Assembly: GCA_964551015.1 (NCBI GenBank)
Contig: CAZKBP010000084.1
Span: 1 to 7,197 of the forward strand
Direction of reading: 5' to 3'
Source: CAZKBP01 sp964551015
GTDB taxonomy: Bacteria > Bacteroidota > Bacteroidia > Cytophagales > Microscillaceae
Length of the DNA: 7,197 bases
The position numbers were made by a program, and so were the translations under genes. Under the pieces are notes generated by a model. The model was not told the origin of the DNA and did no database searches. It worked only from the letters and a program-made list of their open reading frames with translations. Shown here one piece after another: positions 1-5,766 of the stretch (position 1 is the stretch's first letter; each line of letters begins with the position of its first letter).

Positions 1-732
1 CACACCCTGGCTGCCATCCCCAGTGGCCAAGCTGGATAGCTCCAGAACGGGGCCACCAAAGGAAGACCGCCCGAAGATCAGGTAGCTCTCTCCTGCCGAA
101 CCATTTCCATTCGGGTCGGCTCTATCGGCACCAATCAGGAAGTCATCAAAGCCATCCCCATTCACATCCCCGGCCGAAGAGACGGAGACACCAGAGTAAT
201 CCTCCACATCAATGCCGTTGATGACCAGGCCCTGACTGCCATCCCCACCGGCCAGGCTGGATAGCTCCAGGACGGGGCCGCCGAAGGAAGCCCGCCCGAA
301 GATCAGGTAGCTCTCGCCTGCACGACTATTCCCATTCGGGTCGGCTCTCCAGGCGCCAATCAGGAGATCATCGAAGCCATCCCCATTCACATCTCCGGCC
401 GAGGAGACGCGGAAGCCAGATAGATCACCTGAATCAATACCATTGAGAACTACACCCTGGCTGTCATCCCCACTGGCTAGGGTAGCTAGCTCCAAGACGG
501 GCCCGAAGGAAGGCCGCCCGAAGATCAGGTAGCTCTCGCCCGCATTAGTATTCCCATTCGGGTTGGCTCCGTTGGCACCAATCAGGAGGTCATCGAGGCC
601 ATCCCCATTCACATCCCCGGCTGAGGAGACGGAGCCGCCAGACTGATCACCCGCATCAATGCCATTGATCACCACACCCTGGCTCCCGTCCCCCGTAGCC
701 AGGCTGGATAGCTCCAGAACGGGCGGGAAGCT
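1..732 (-). repeat. Tandem FG-GAP coding repeats, period 222-225 bp
   Basis: The motif GATCAGGTAG recurs at 76, 301 and 523 and CATCCCCATTCAC at 153, 378 and 600, giving periods of 225 and 222 bp (75 and 74 codons). The copies remain very similar at the DNA level, including synonymous positions, which points to recent expansion or ongoing homogenisation. The array continues past the left edge. Confidence 0.85.
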
Positions 733-969
733 CTGCGCCTGGGCGGGTACATAGGCCAGCCAGGCCGAGAGCAGGGAGCTGGCAAAGCCCAGCTTCCAGT
801 GTTGGTTCAGCCTCCGGAGGCGGCGGGCAAGCTGCCTGAGCTTCCGCCTTAGCCTCGCTGGGGCGGCAGAAGGGGCTGAGGCCTGGAGCTGGCGCTGGGT
901 CTGGCGGTACCTCCTGAGGGTGCGATACCAGATCTGGAAATGTCGGGGGCGCAGTGGCTTAGAAATCAT
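1..969 (-). CDS. FG-GAP repeat secreted protein, N-terminal part (cut by window edge)
   Basis: The minus strand is open from an ATG at 969 to the left edge (323 codons, no stop), so the C-terminus lies outside. The mature part is a tandem array of roughly 75-residue units, each with VLELSSLA, SQGVVINGID, the calcium-binding loop DVNGDGxDD, LLIGA, DPNGN and ESYLIFGR. These are hallmarks of integrin-alpha-like FG-GAP repeats, which fold into a calcium-bound beta-propeller. Three units and the start of a fourth are visible. A hydrophobic stretch at residues 58-75 ending in AQA|QS (cleavage after about 78) is a Sec signal peptide, but about 57 very basic residues precede it. An in-frame ATG at 1014 would add 15 residues; a TAA at 1024-1026 closes the frame further upstream. 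I chose 969 because the extra stretch is AT-rich like a leader, though 1014 remains possible. The ligand is unknown; a secreted adhesin or surface role is inference. Confidence 0.88.
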   Translation of the reverse strand, partial: MISKPLRPRHFQIWYRTLRRYRQTQRQLQASAPSAAPARLRRKLRQLARRLRRLNQHWKLGFASSLLSAWLAYVPAQAQSFPPVLELSSLATGDGSQGVVINGIDAGDQSGGSVSSAGDVNGDGLDDLLIGANGANPNGNTNAGESYLIFGRPSFGPVLELATLASGDDSQGVVLNGIDSGDLSGFRVSSAGDVNGDGFDDLLIGAWRADPNGNSRAGESYLIFGRASFGGPVLELSSLAGGDGSQGLVINGIDVEDYSGVSVSSAGDVNGDGFDDFLIGADRADPNGNGSAGESYLIFGRSSFGGPVLELSSLATGDGSQGV

Positions 970-1089
970 ATGGTTGGGATTTGCTCTGTGATTCAAAAAG
1001 TTAAAGGCGGTCATAGCTAGCAATTAATCATCTGACCGTTCAGCTTGTTTATTTAGGGGTAATATTAGTAAAAATCATCGGCTTTTCAT

Positions 1090-1097
1090 TATTTTTG
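1090..1097 (+). promoter_or_regulatory. Candidate Bacteroidota -7 box (TATTTTTG) for the plus-strand lipoprotein gene
   Basis: TATTTTTG matches the Bacteroidota -7 consensus TAnnTTTG exactly. It lies 107 bp before the ATG at 1205 in the divergent intergenic region, so it would give a leader of about 100 nt. No good TTTG -33 box is seen at the expected distance; TTAG at 1065-1068 is the nearest. The region is AT-rich, so a chance match is quite possible. Confidence 0.25.
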
Positions 1098-1204
1098 AAA
1101 TGAATAATTGGTGTATGATAGCAATATTGGTGTTTAGTTTCAATGTGTATCCAAGGCTTTGATCCAATCCTAGTCTTATTCCTTCACCCAAGATCGCGCT
1201 TCTG

Positions 1205-2674
1205 ATGAAAAAAAATATTCTACTAATAAGAACCGAAGTTGCCGTTTTTTCCCTCATTTTTTTGATGGCCTCTTGTCTGGAGATTGAGGAGATCTCCTTC
1301 GTGCCCTTTGAGGCAAGTTTTGAGGCTCCGGCCACCCTCCGGCAGGGGGAAACCTTGGTCTTGAAGCCCGGCCCCAGTACGGTGGGTGCTCAAAGCTTTG
1401 AGTGGTCTATCTTGGAGCGAGGCCAGACGACGCGGGAGGCGTCTCTGGTATTTCGCTTTGATTCTTTGGGGGCGCATACCATCCGCTTACGCACTAGCAT
1501 CCGGCGGTCTTCGGGCTTGCGGGTAGATTCGGCCGAGCAACGCATCTGGGTGATTCCTCCCACGGAGCCCCTGACCAACCCGGTGCAATTCGGCTCGCCT
1601 TTGGAAAATGAATCCCTCCAGGATGTGCTCCCCCTACCCCAGAATTCCGGCTATATTATGTTGGGAAGAAAGGATGTCAATACCCTGGTCTTGATCAGGA
1701 TGGACTCCAGTGGGGAGGAGCGCTGGCGGACAGAATTATCTGATATTGGGAACGGACGCATCCAGGGCGAGGATATTGTGCAAAGCCGGGATGGCGGCTT
1801 CCTGGTGGTAGGCAGGATTCGAAGTAGTCCGCAGGATGAAGATGCCTTTATCCTGAAACTGGAGGAGCAAGCCGACCGGGCCGTGCTCCTCTGGCAAAAT
1901 ATCATCCGTTCAATTGAAAGTGAAGCCTATACCTCCGTACACGAGGTAATCCAGGGCCTGGATACGACTTACTACGCCGTGGCTACACTGGGAGGAGAGG
2001 GACAAGGTACGCTGCTGGTGGATCGCTACGGGCCGCAGGGCGAGCGGAAAGGTTCGCAGTTTTTCCCGGATCAGTGCCGGGGCTGTGTTAGCCAAAGTTC
2101 CCTCCTGGTGGAAGATGGGGATGTACCTCGGCTGGTGGTAGCTGGCCAGGAGAGCGATAGACCCGCGGTATTTCAGTTGGATCTTCGCCCGGAGGGAACT
2201 TTGCTCTCGGGCAAGCTGGTGCTGGATCAATTGAGAGGGCAAGGCCGGGCCGTTCGGCAGCTTTCGGATGGGAAGTTTGTGATAGTAGGCGGGCTGGAAA
2301 GCGGGGAGCCAGATAGCTTGCAGGCTTTTATGGCGAGTTTTGATGTGGTGGATCAAAGTGTGCTGCCGAATTGGATCAGCCGGACGGCTTTTTATCAGGA
2401 GGCGTTCCAAGATGTGCGGGAAGACTCGAACCGGGATTTGATCGCTCTGGGTACGCATTTTAATCCGCTTTCGCAAAATGACATCCTCTTGTGCCGCTTT
2501 GACGTTTTGTCGGGGCGATTGAAAGGATCTAAGCTGTTGGGCGGAGTACAGGATGAGGAGGGGGTTCGATTAGTCCGAGAGTTGGAGGGCTGGCGGGTCT
2601 TTGGCTCGCAGAAAACGAGCAGTTCGCTGGGATTTCAGGATATTTTGGCTTCGGAATTGGCACTGATCCCTTAG
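1205..2674 (+). CDS. Lipoprotein with PKD-like domain and seven-bladed beta-propeller
   Basis: A 489-residue protein of unknown specific function. Residues 1-23 form a lipoprotein signal peptide ending L-M-A-S|C24; the mature end C-L-E-I-E-E has acidic residues close to the cysteine, resembling the Bacteroidota surface-export signal, so outer-leaflet exposure is plausible. Residues about 31-118 look like a PKD/Ig-like beta-sandwich (FEWSI, FDSLGAHTIRL). From about 127 to the end there are seven roughly 45-55 residue blades of the pattern DGGFLVVG...DAFILKL...W, known in many secreted Bacteroidota proteins and probably forming a beta-propeller; the last blade keeps GGVQDEEGV and GFQDI. A CxxC pair (C291, C294) sits in the loop before blade 4. 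The ATG at 1205 is chosen because it gives an intact signal peptide. It is divergent from the FG-GAP gene and convergent with the fibre gene, so probably monocistronic. Surface binding or scaffolding is inference. Confidence 0.9.
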   Translation: MKKNILLIRTEVAVFSLIFLMASCLEIEEISFVPFEASFEAPATLRQGETLVLKPGPSTVGAQSFEWSILERGQTTREASLVFRFDSLGAHTIRLRTSIRRSSGLRVDSAEQRIWVIPPTEPLTNPVQFGSPLENESLQDVLPLPQNSGYIMLGRKDVNTLVLIRMDSSGEERWRTELSDIGNGRIQGEDIVQSRDGGFLVVGRIRSSPQDEDAFILKLEEQADRAVLLWQNIIRSIESEAYTSVHEVIQGLDTTYYAVATLGGEGQGTLLVDRYGPQGERKGSQFFPDQCRGCVSQSSLLVEDGDVPRLVVAGQESDRPAVFQLDLRPEGTLLSGKLVLDQLRGQGRAVRQLSDGKFVIVGGLESGEPDSLQAFMASFDVVDQSVLPNWISRTAFYQEAFQDVREDSNRDLIALGTHFNPLSQNDILLCRFDVLSGRLKGSKLLGGVQDEEGVRLVRELEGWRVFGSQKTSSSLGFQDILASELALIP

Positions 2675-2791
2675 GGTTTTACGGATAAAAGCACGCGTTT
2701 CACATGAGGCTCACAGAAAGGGCGGAATAGATGCCGTACTTCGCGTTCGGGTGGATGGGAAGGGCGTTTTGGGGAATGGGAATGAAGTCAA

Positions 2792-2821
2792 TAAAAAAAG
2801 CCCTGACCTGATCGGCCAAGA
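2792..2821 (-). terminator. Probable intrinsic terminator of the fibre-protein gene
   Basis: Read on the minus strand, an 8 bp stem (TCTTGGCC / GGTCAGGG, three G-U wobbles) with loop GATCA is followed by one C and seven T residues. It begins about 34 bp after the stop codon of the 2855-5149 gene, which is the right place for a factor-independent terminator. The T-run only suits minus-strand transcription, and no comparable structure is seen for the convergent plus-strand gene ending at 2674. The wobbles make the stem only moderately stable. Confidence 0.5.
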
Positions 2822-2854
2822 CCTTGCATGGAGCAACTGGTTGAGTCAGTCTTA

Positions 2855-5149
2855 TTAGCGCGTGATGATCATCCGCTTCATGCCCACTTCCTGGCCATCA
2901 GCGATGAGGGAGTAGAGGTACATTCCTACTTTTAGGGTTCCGGCTTGGAACTTCACTTCCCCTTCACCTCTTTGACTAATGGCCACTTCTTGGATCGGAT
3001 TGCCTTGCATATCATAGATGTAGAGAGTGGCGGATTGCACCTGCTCCGACAGGTTAAAACCAATCGTCGTTTCCTCACCAAAGGGATTGGGTTCGTTTTG
3101 GTAGAGTTGGGCTTGATTAGAAACCACACTGCTGGTTTGATTTGCTTCCAAGGCGGACATTACACGGGCAAGCTTGGCTTCCAGCGCGGCGATTTTCTGG
3201 TTTTGGGCTGCAATCTCCTTTGCCTGCGCTTCTACTTTGCTGGCTAGATCATCATTGGAGCGGGCGGCACTGCTGCTGCTTACGCTCACATTCCCCTGCG
3301 CATCAATGACGAGTGCTTGTCCATTGCCGCTGGGTAGATTCTGGAAGCGCACGGTGCCGTCCACGTGGAGCTTGGCGGTGGGGTCATTGGCAAGCTGCTC
3401 GAAGCGCAGACCAATCCCGATATTGCCGTCATTAGCAATCACGAAGCGGGGCGTGCTGGGGCCGGCTACATTGGTTCCCCAATCGGCGATCACGAATTTA
3501 CCATTGTTTGGCCCCACTGCCCGGTTGTAGAAGTAGAAGCTCTTGAAGACATTCTGGAAATTCTGATCGTAGCGCACGATGGCAAAGCCCGGGTCATCAC
3601 GGTCGCGGTCAATGCGAAAAATGGCATTGGTGGCTCGCAGGTGGATGGGGCGTTCGGGATTCTGAATACCCACGCCGAGAGAGCCGTTGACATTGACGAT
3701 TTGATTATCAAAGTCGCCGTAGATGAGGGGATTAGGAGTATCGCTATTGGCGATGTAGAGTTTGTTGGAGCCGGTTTCGTTATGTCCAGCGAAATTACCT
3801 ACAAATACATTTCCTGAGCCAGTAGCGTTTCGCCCGGCAGCACGACCTAAGAAAGTGTTGGCATTTCCATTTTCGTTGTTTAAGCCCGCGCTACGACCCA
3901 AAAAGGTATTGTCATTTCCCGTGGTATTTTTGTCACCAGCATTGGTACCCACGAAAGTATTATCACTTCCCCCTGTGTTATTTAAACCCGCACTAAGGCC
4001 GATGAATGTGTTTTCGGTACCATCCAGATTGTTGAAGCCGCTGGCATGACCTAAAAAGGTGTTTCCTTCTCCAGTTGTATTTAATCTTCCCGAACCTCTA
4101 CCGAGGAAGGTGTTCAGGCCACCCGTGGTATTGTCAGTACCCGCAAAAGCACCGATAAAGGTGTTGGATAAACCAGTGGTATTATTGGCTCCGGCACGAC
4201 TACCGAAGAAAGCATTACTCTCTCCAGAAGTATTATTCTGACCTGTATTTTGTCCGACGAAGGTATTAGTAGCTCCTAGATTAACCCCGGGTATCCCAAA
4301 GCCCCCAGTGACTTCTAAATTTCCGTTGATTCGGATTAGATCGTTGTCAAATTCACCGTAGATGAGGGGATTAGGAGTATCGCTATTGGCGATGTAGAGT
4401 TTGTTGGAGCCGGTTTCGTTGAGTCCTGCATTGCGTCCAACGAATACATGGCCCACTCCAGAGCTATTTCTCCCGGCTGCAATTCCTAAGAAGGTATTTC
4501 CATTTCCTCCAATATTATTTTCGCCCGCGTTGAGTCCAATGTAGGTATTCTCGGCTCCGTTCCTATTATTTTGTCCGGCATCCTCTCCTAAGAAAGTATT
4601 GGAGCCTCCCGTGGTATTTCCCTCTCCTGCTCTCCTTCCAATGAAAGTGTTGAAACTACCCGTGGTATTGCTTACTCCCGAGGATAAACCAATAAAAGTG
4701 TTATTTGATCCTGTGGTATTTTCTCGTCCAGCATTTTTTCCTACAAAGGTGTTAAAACTACCAGAATTATTGACTCGGCCTGCCCATTGTCCTAAAAATG
4801 TATTCTCACTGCCTATCGTATTTCTATTCCCAGCACCCTGTCCTAAAAAAGTATTAAAACGACCAGTAGTGTTCAGTCCACCAGCACTATTTCCGACAAA
4901 CGTATTTCTTGCTGCCGTTGTGTTATTTGAACCAGTATTAGAGCCAAGGAAAGTATTTAAACTTCCAGTAGTATTTTCTAAACCGCTAAATGATCCCAAG
5001 AAAACATTGCCCTCACCAGAAGTGTTACTCTTTCCAGCTTCTCGCCCAATAAACGTATTCAGGTTGTTACAAGTATTGATACACTGCCCCCAAGCCCAGC
5101 TACTTCCGCTGAGCAAGAATAATAGAAAGATAATAGATTTGAAGTTCAT
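2855..5149 (-). CDS. T9SS-secreted fibre-like protein with 23 NTFxG 17-residue repeats
   Basis: A 764-residue secreted protein. Residues 1-22 are a Sec signal peptide (hydrophobic core 6-13, cleavage near AWG|Q). Residues 31-249 hold 13 units of a 17-residue repeat, NTF(I/L/V)GxxAGxxNTTGxx, and 295-462 hold 10 more. Each array ends with a block containing NKLYIANSDTPNPLIYG (250-265 and 463-478). Residues about 490-620 resemble the stem of Bacteroidota 'tail fiber domain' proteins (NPERPIHLRA, NIGIG, AKLHVDGTVRFQNLPSGNG). A heptad-like coiled coil covers 635-670. Residues 682-764 are a Por/T9SS type A sorting domain (YQNEPNPF, LYIYDMQG, GMYLYSL, KRMIITR). The protein should cross the outer membrane by T9SS, lose its tail and attach to the surface or be released. 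The repeat resembles YadA-type head rolls, so a trimeric beta-roll fibre is inferred. Related stems often end in an S74 chaperone; here coiled coil plus sorting domain replace it. A biological role (adhesin, fibre) is not shown by sequence. Confidence 0.93.
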   Translation of the reverse strand: MNFKSIIFLLFLLSGSSWAWGQCINTCNNLNTFIGREAGKSNTSGEGNVFLGSFSGLENTTGSLNTFLGSNTGSNNTTAARNTFVGNSAGGLNTTGRFNTFLGQGAGNRNTIGSENTFLGQWAGRVNNSGSFNTFVGKNAGRENTTGSNNTFIGLSSGVSNTTGSFNTFIGRRAGEGNTTGGSNTFLGEDAGQNNRNGAENTYIGLNAGENNIGGNGNTFLGIAAGRNSSGVGHVFVGRNAGLNETGSNKLYIANSDTPNPLIYGEFDNDLIRINGNLEVTGGFGIPGVNLGATNTFVGQNTGQNNTSGESNAFFGSRAGANNTTGLSNTFIGAFAGTDNTTGGLNTFLGRGSGRLNTTGEGNTFLGHASGFNNLDGTENTFIGLSAGLNNTGGSDNTFVGTNAGDKNTTGNDNTFLGRSAGLNNENGNANTFLGRAAGRNATGSGNVFVGNFAGHNETGSNKLYIANSDTPNPLIYGDFDNQIVNVNGSLGVGIQNPERPIHLRATNAIFRIDRDRDDPGFAIVRYDQNFQNVFKSFYFYNRAVGPNNGKFVIADWGTNVAGPSTPRFVIANDGNIGIGLRFEQLANDPTAKLHVDGTVRFQNLPSGNGQALVIDAQGNVSVSSSSAARSNDDLASKVEAQAKEIAAQNQKIAALEAKLARVMSALEANQTSSVVSNQAQLYQNEPNPFGEETTIGFNLSEQVQSATLYIYDMQGNPIQEVAISQRGEGEVKFQAGTLKVGMYLYSLIADGQEVGMKRMIITR
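3717..3781 (-). repeat. 65 bp perfect direct repeat, copy in module B
   Basis: The 65 bases at 3717-3781 are identical to 4356-4420 (offset 639 bp, 213 codons, in frame). They code for the NETGSNKLYIANSDTPNPLIYG block that closes array B. Flanking repeats are clearly diverged, so identity at every synonymous site stands out. Confidence 0.93.
3764..4267 (-). repeat. Second NTFxG array (array B), 10 units of 51 bp
   Basis: Codes for residues 295-462 of the fibre protein. Eight units are exactly 17 residues, the ninth is 16, and the tenth runs into the KLYIANSD block. Invariant positions are N-T-F-x-G, then A/S-G after two variable residues, then N three residues later. Position 5 of the unit is Gly in every copy. 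DNA copies are diverged, so this is a protein-level repeat and not a slippage-prone microsatellite. Confidence 0.9.
4356..4420 (-). repeat. 65 bp perfect direct repeat, copy in module A
   Basis: Partner of 3717-3781, coding for the same block at the end of array A. Identity ends at 4420, where the next base differs (G here, A in the other copy), and just before 4356, where the Glu/Asp codon differs (GEF against GDF). Confidence 0.93.
4403..5059 (-). repeat. First NTFxG array (array A), 13 units of 51 bp
   Basis: Codes for residues 31-249. Eleven units of 17 residues are followed by one of 16 and a terminal unit beginning HVFVG that leads into the KLYIANSD block. The last two units of arrays A and B share the same 16-residue penultimate unit and NETGSN ending, so one whole module appears to be a duplicate of the other with differing numbers of inner units. 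Confidence 0.9.
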
Positions 5150-5278
5150 TGTTTTTTGATGGTTTGAGTTAAGTTTGCCTACTCTCTTTTAGGCTTTTCG
5201 GCGACCGCCTCCTAAGTTTTAAAGAGTCTCAGGAAACTCTCTTTGTCTGTGTGTATTCGTGGTATTTTCTTGTTGAGC

Positions 5279-5298
5279 TGATCAATTATAATTGCTCA
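5279..5298. repeat. 20 bp near-perfect palindrome (operator-like)
   Basis: The core CAATTATAATTG at 5283-5294 is a perfect 12 bp palindrome. Extended to TGA...TCA at the ends it covers 20 bp with one mismatched pair (T5282 against C5295). It lies about 21 bp upstream of the TACCTTTG box, where a dimeric regulator could act. An AT-rich core makes chance occurrence fairly easy; no regulator gene is nearby. Confidence 0.35.
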
Positions 5299-5319
5299 CT
5301 TTTACTTAGATTGGCCTGC

Positions 5320-5327
5320 TACCTTTG
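5320..5327 (+). promoter_or_regulatory. Consensus Bacteroidota -7 box (TACCTTTG) with no plus-strand gene behind it
   Basis: TACCTTTG followed by CA is a full match to the TAnnTTTG -7 element. No clear TTTG -33 box stands at 19-21 bp upstream; TTG at 5292-5294 is 25 bp away. Transcription would run rightward, antisense to the 5500-6381 lipoprotein gene. No plus-strand protein gene follows, so it is either a chance match or the promoter of a small or antisense RNA. Confidence 0.3.
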
Positions 5328-5440
5328 CATGGTGGGGGCACTCGGCTGAGATTTTTTTTAGGGAAATGTTGAACAAGGTAAATTACGAATCAAGCCTATG
5401 GGGTTGTTTCGGGCTCAAACAGGCCGCTCTATCCCTGTTA

Positions 5441-5470
5441 ATATCACCCTTTTTAAACAAAGGGTGGTAT
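5441..5470. terminator. Strong hairpin downstream of the interrupted lipoprotein gene
   Basis: Arms ATATCACCCTTT and AAAGGGTGGTAT pair over 12 positions (11 Watson-Crick pairs plus one G-U on the plus-strand transcript, a C-A mismatch on the minus) around a 6-base loop TTAAAC. It begins about 30 bp after the TAA at 5500-5502 on the minus strand, the position of a terminator or 3'-end stabilising hairpin. No proper U-run follows on either strand, so termination is inferred from position only. Confidence 0.4.
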
Positions 5471-5499
5471 CCTTAGGCTGTAAGTTACAAAGCATGCCA

Positions 5500-5766
5500 T
5501 TAGTTCACTGAAGGCATATCAGTCAAAATCACACAGTCTACATCCCATTCAAAATTATCATTTTGGCTCTGATCGCTAAAGTATACTTCCAGATCCCCAG
5601 AATTGGTACTTGTTGTCAAAGCTCCAATTTCCTGAATTTCACGATCTTCCTTATCTTCAAATTCAAATTTGAAACCTCTAATTACTTTTACACCCTGTGG
5701 AAGTCCTCTGGAGTCTTGTGCGCCAGTACTAGTACCACGCCTAGAAATATATGCACACACATAGTC
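5500..5766 (-). pseudogene. Third domain of the interrupted lipoprotein, downstream of an in-frame TAA
   Basis: This 88-codon open stretch lies in the same frame as the 5767-6381 gene, directly after its TAA, and ends at its own TAA (5500-5502). Its protein repeats the pattern of the upstream domain: VIRGFKFEF, IQEIGAL, GDLEVYF, FEWDV, MP align with FVLRGFSFGL, IQTISI, GRLTVNF, VIWKV, IP. It has no signal peptide. The only early start is a GTG at 5758-5760, two codons after the stop, with no leader; independent translation seems unlikely though coupled re-initiation is possible. Most simply it is the C-terminal part of a once longer 293-residue lipoprotein cut off by a nonsense change. A sequencing error or stop-codon readthrough would equally join the two parts. 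Confidence 0.6.

Larger units (their letters stand above)
5150..5499. other. 350 bp intergenic region with hairpin, palindrome and orphan -7 box
   Basis: No convincing gene is present on either strand. The sequence upstream of the fibre-gene ATG at 5149 is A-rich (CAAAAAAC), as expected of a Bacteroidota start without Shine-Dalgarno. I could not find a TAnnTTTG box for that gene on the minus strand. The gap contains, in order, a near-palindrome at 5279-5298, a plus-strand TACCTTTG at 5320-5327, a T-run at about 5352-5359 and a hairpin at 5441-5470, each listed separately. Confidence 0.6.

Noticed and set aside
1075..1335. Minus-strand frame of 86 codons across the lipoprotein start
   Set aside because: It covers the antisense of the signal peptide and intergenic DNA, with no recognisable protein features.
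1910..2476. Minus-strand open frame of 188 codons inside the propeller lipoprotein gene
   Set aside because: No signal or domain is seen and the composition is rich in Arg, His and Gln. The plus-strand frame has a lipobox, domain order and full-length coherence.
2945..3817. Overlapping plus-strand frames under the C-terminal half of the fibre gene
   Set aside because: They are antisense to the stem, coiled coil and T9SS domain, which are clearly coded on the minus strand.
4599..5159. Plus-strand open frame of 186 codons with a periodic PxKVLxLPVVxxxPA pattern, and similar ones at 3762-4049 and 4059-4241
   Set aside because: They are the exact antisense of the NTFxG arrays; the 17-residue period comes from the 51 bp units on the other strand. 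The minus-strand gene has a signal peptide and sorting domain, so the antisense frames are shadows.
5222..5245. AAAGAG / CTCTTT inverted repeat in the leader of the fibre gene
   Set aside because: A six-pair stem with a 12-base loop and no T-run or known leader motif is too weak to call.
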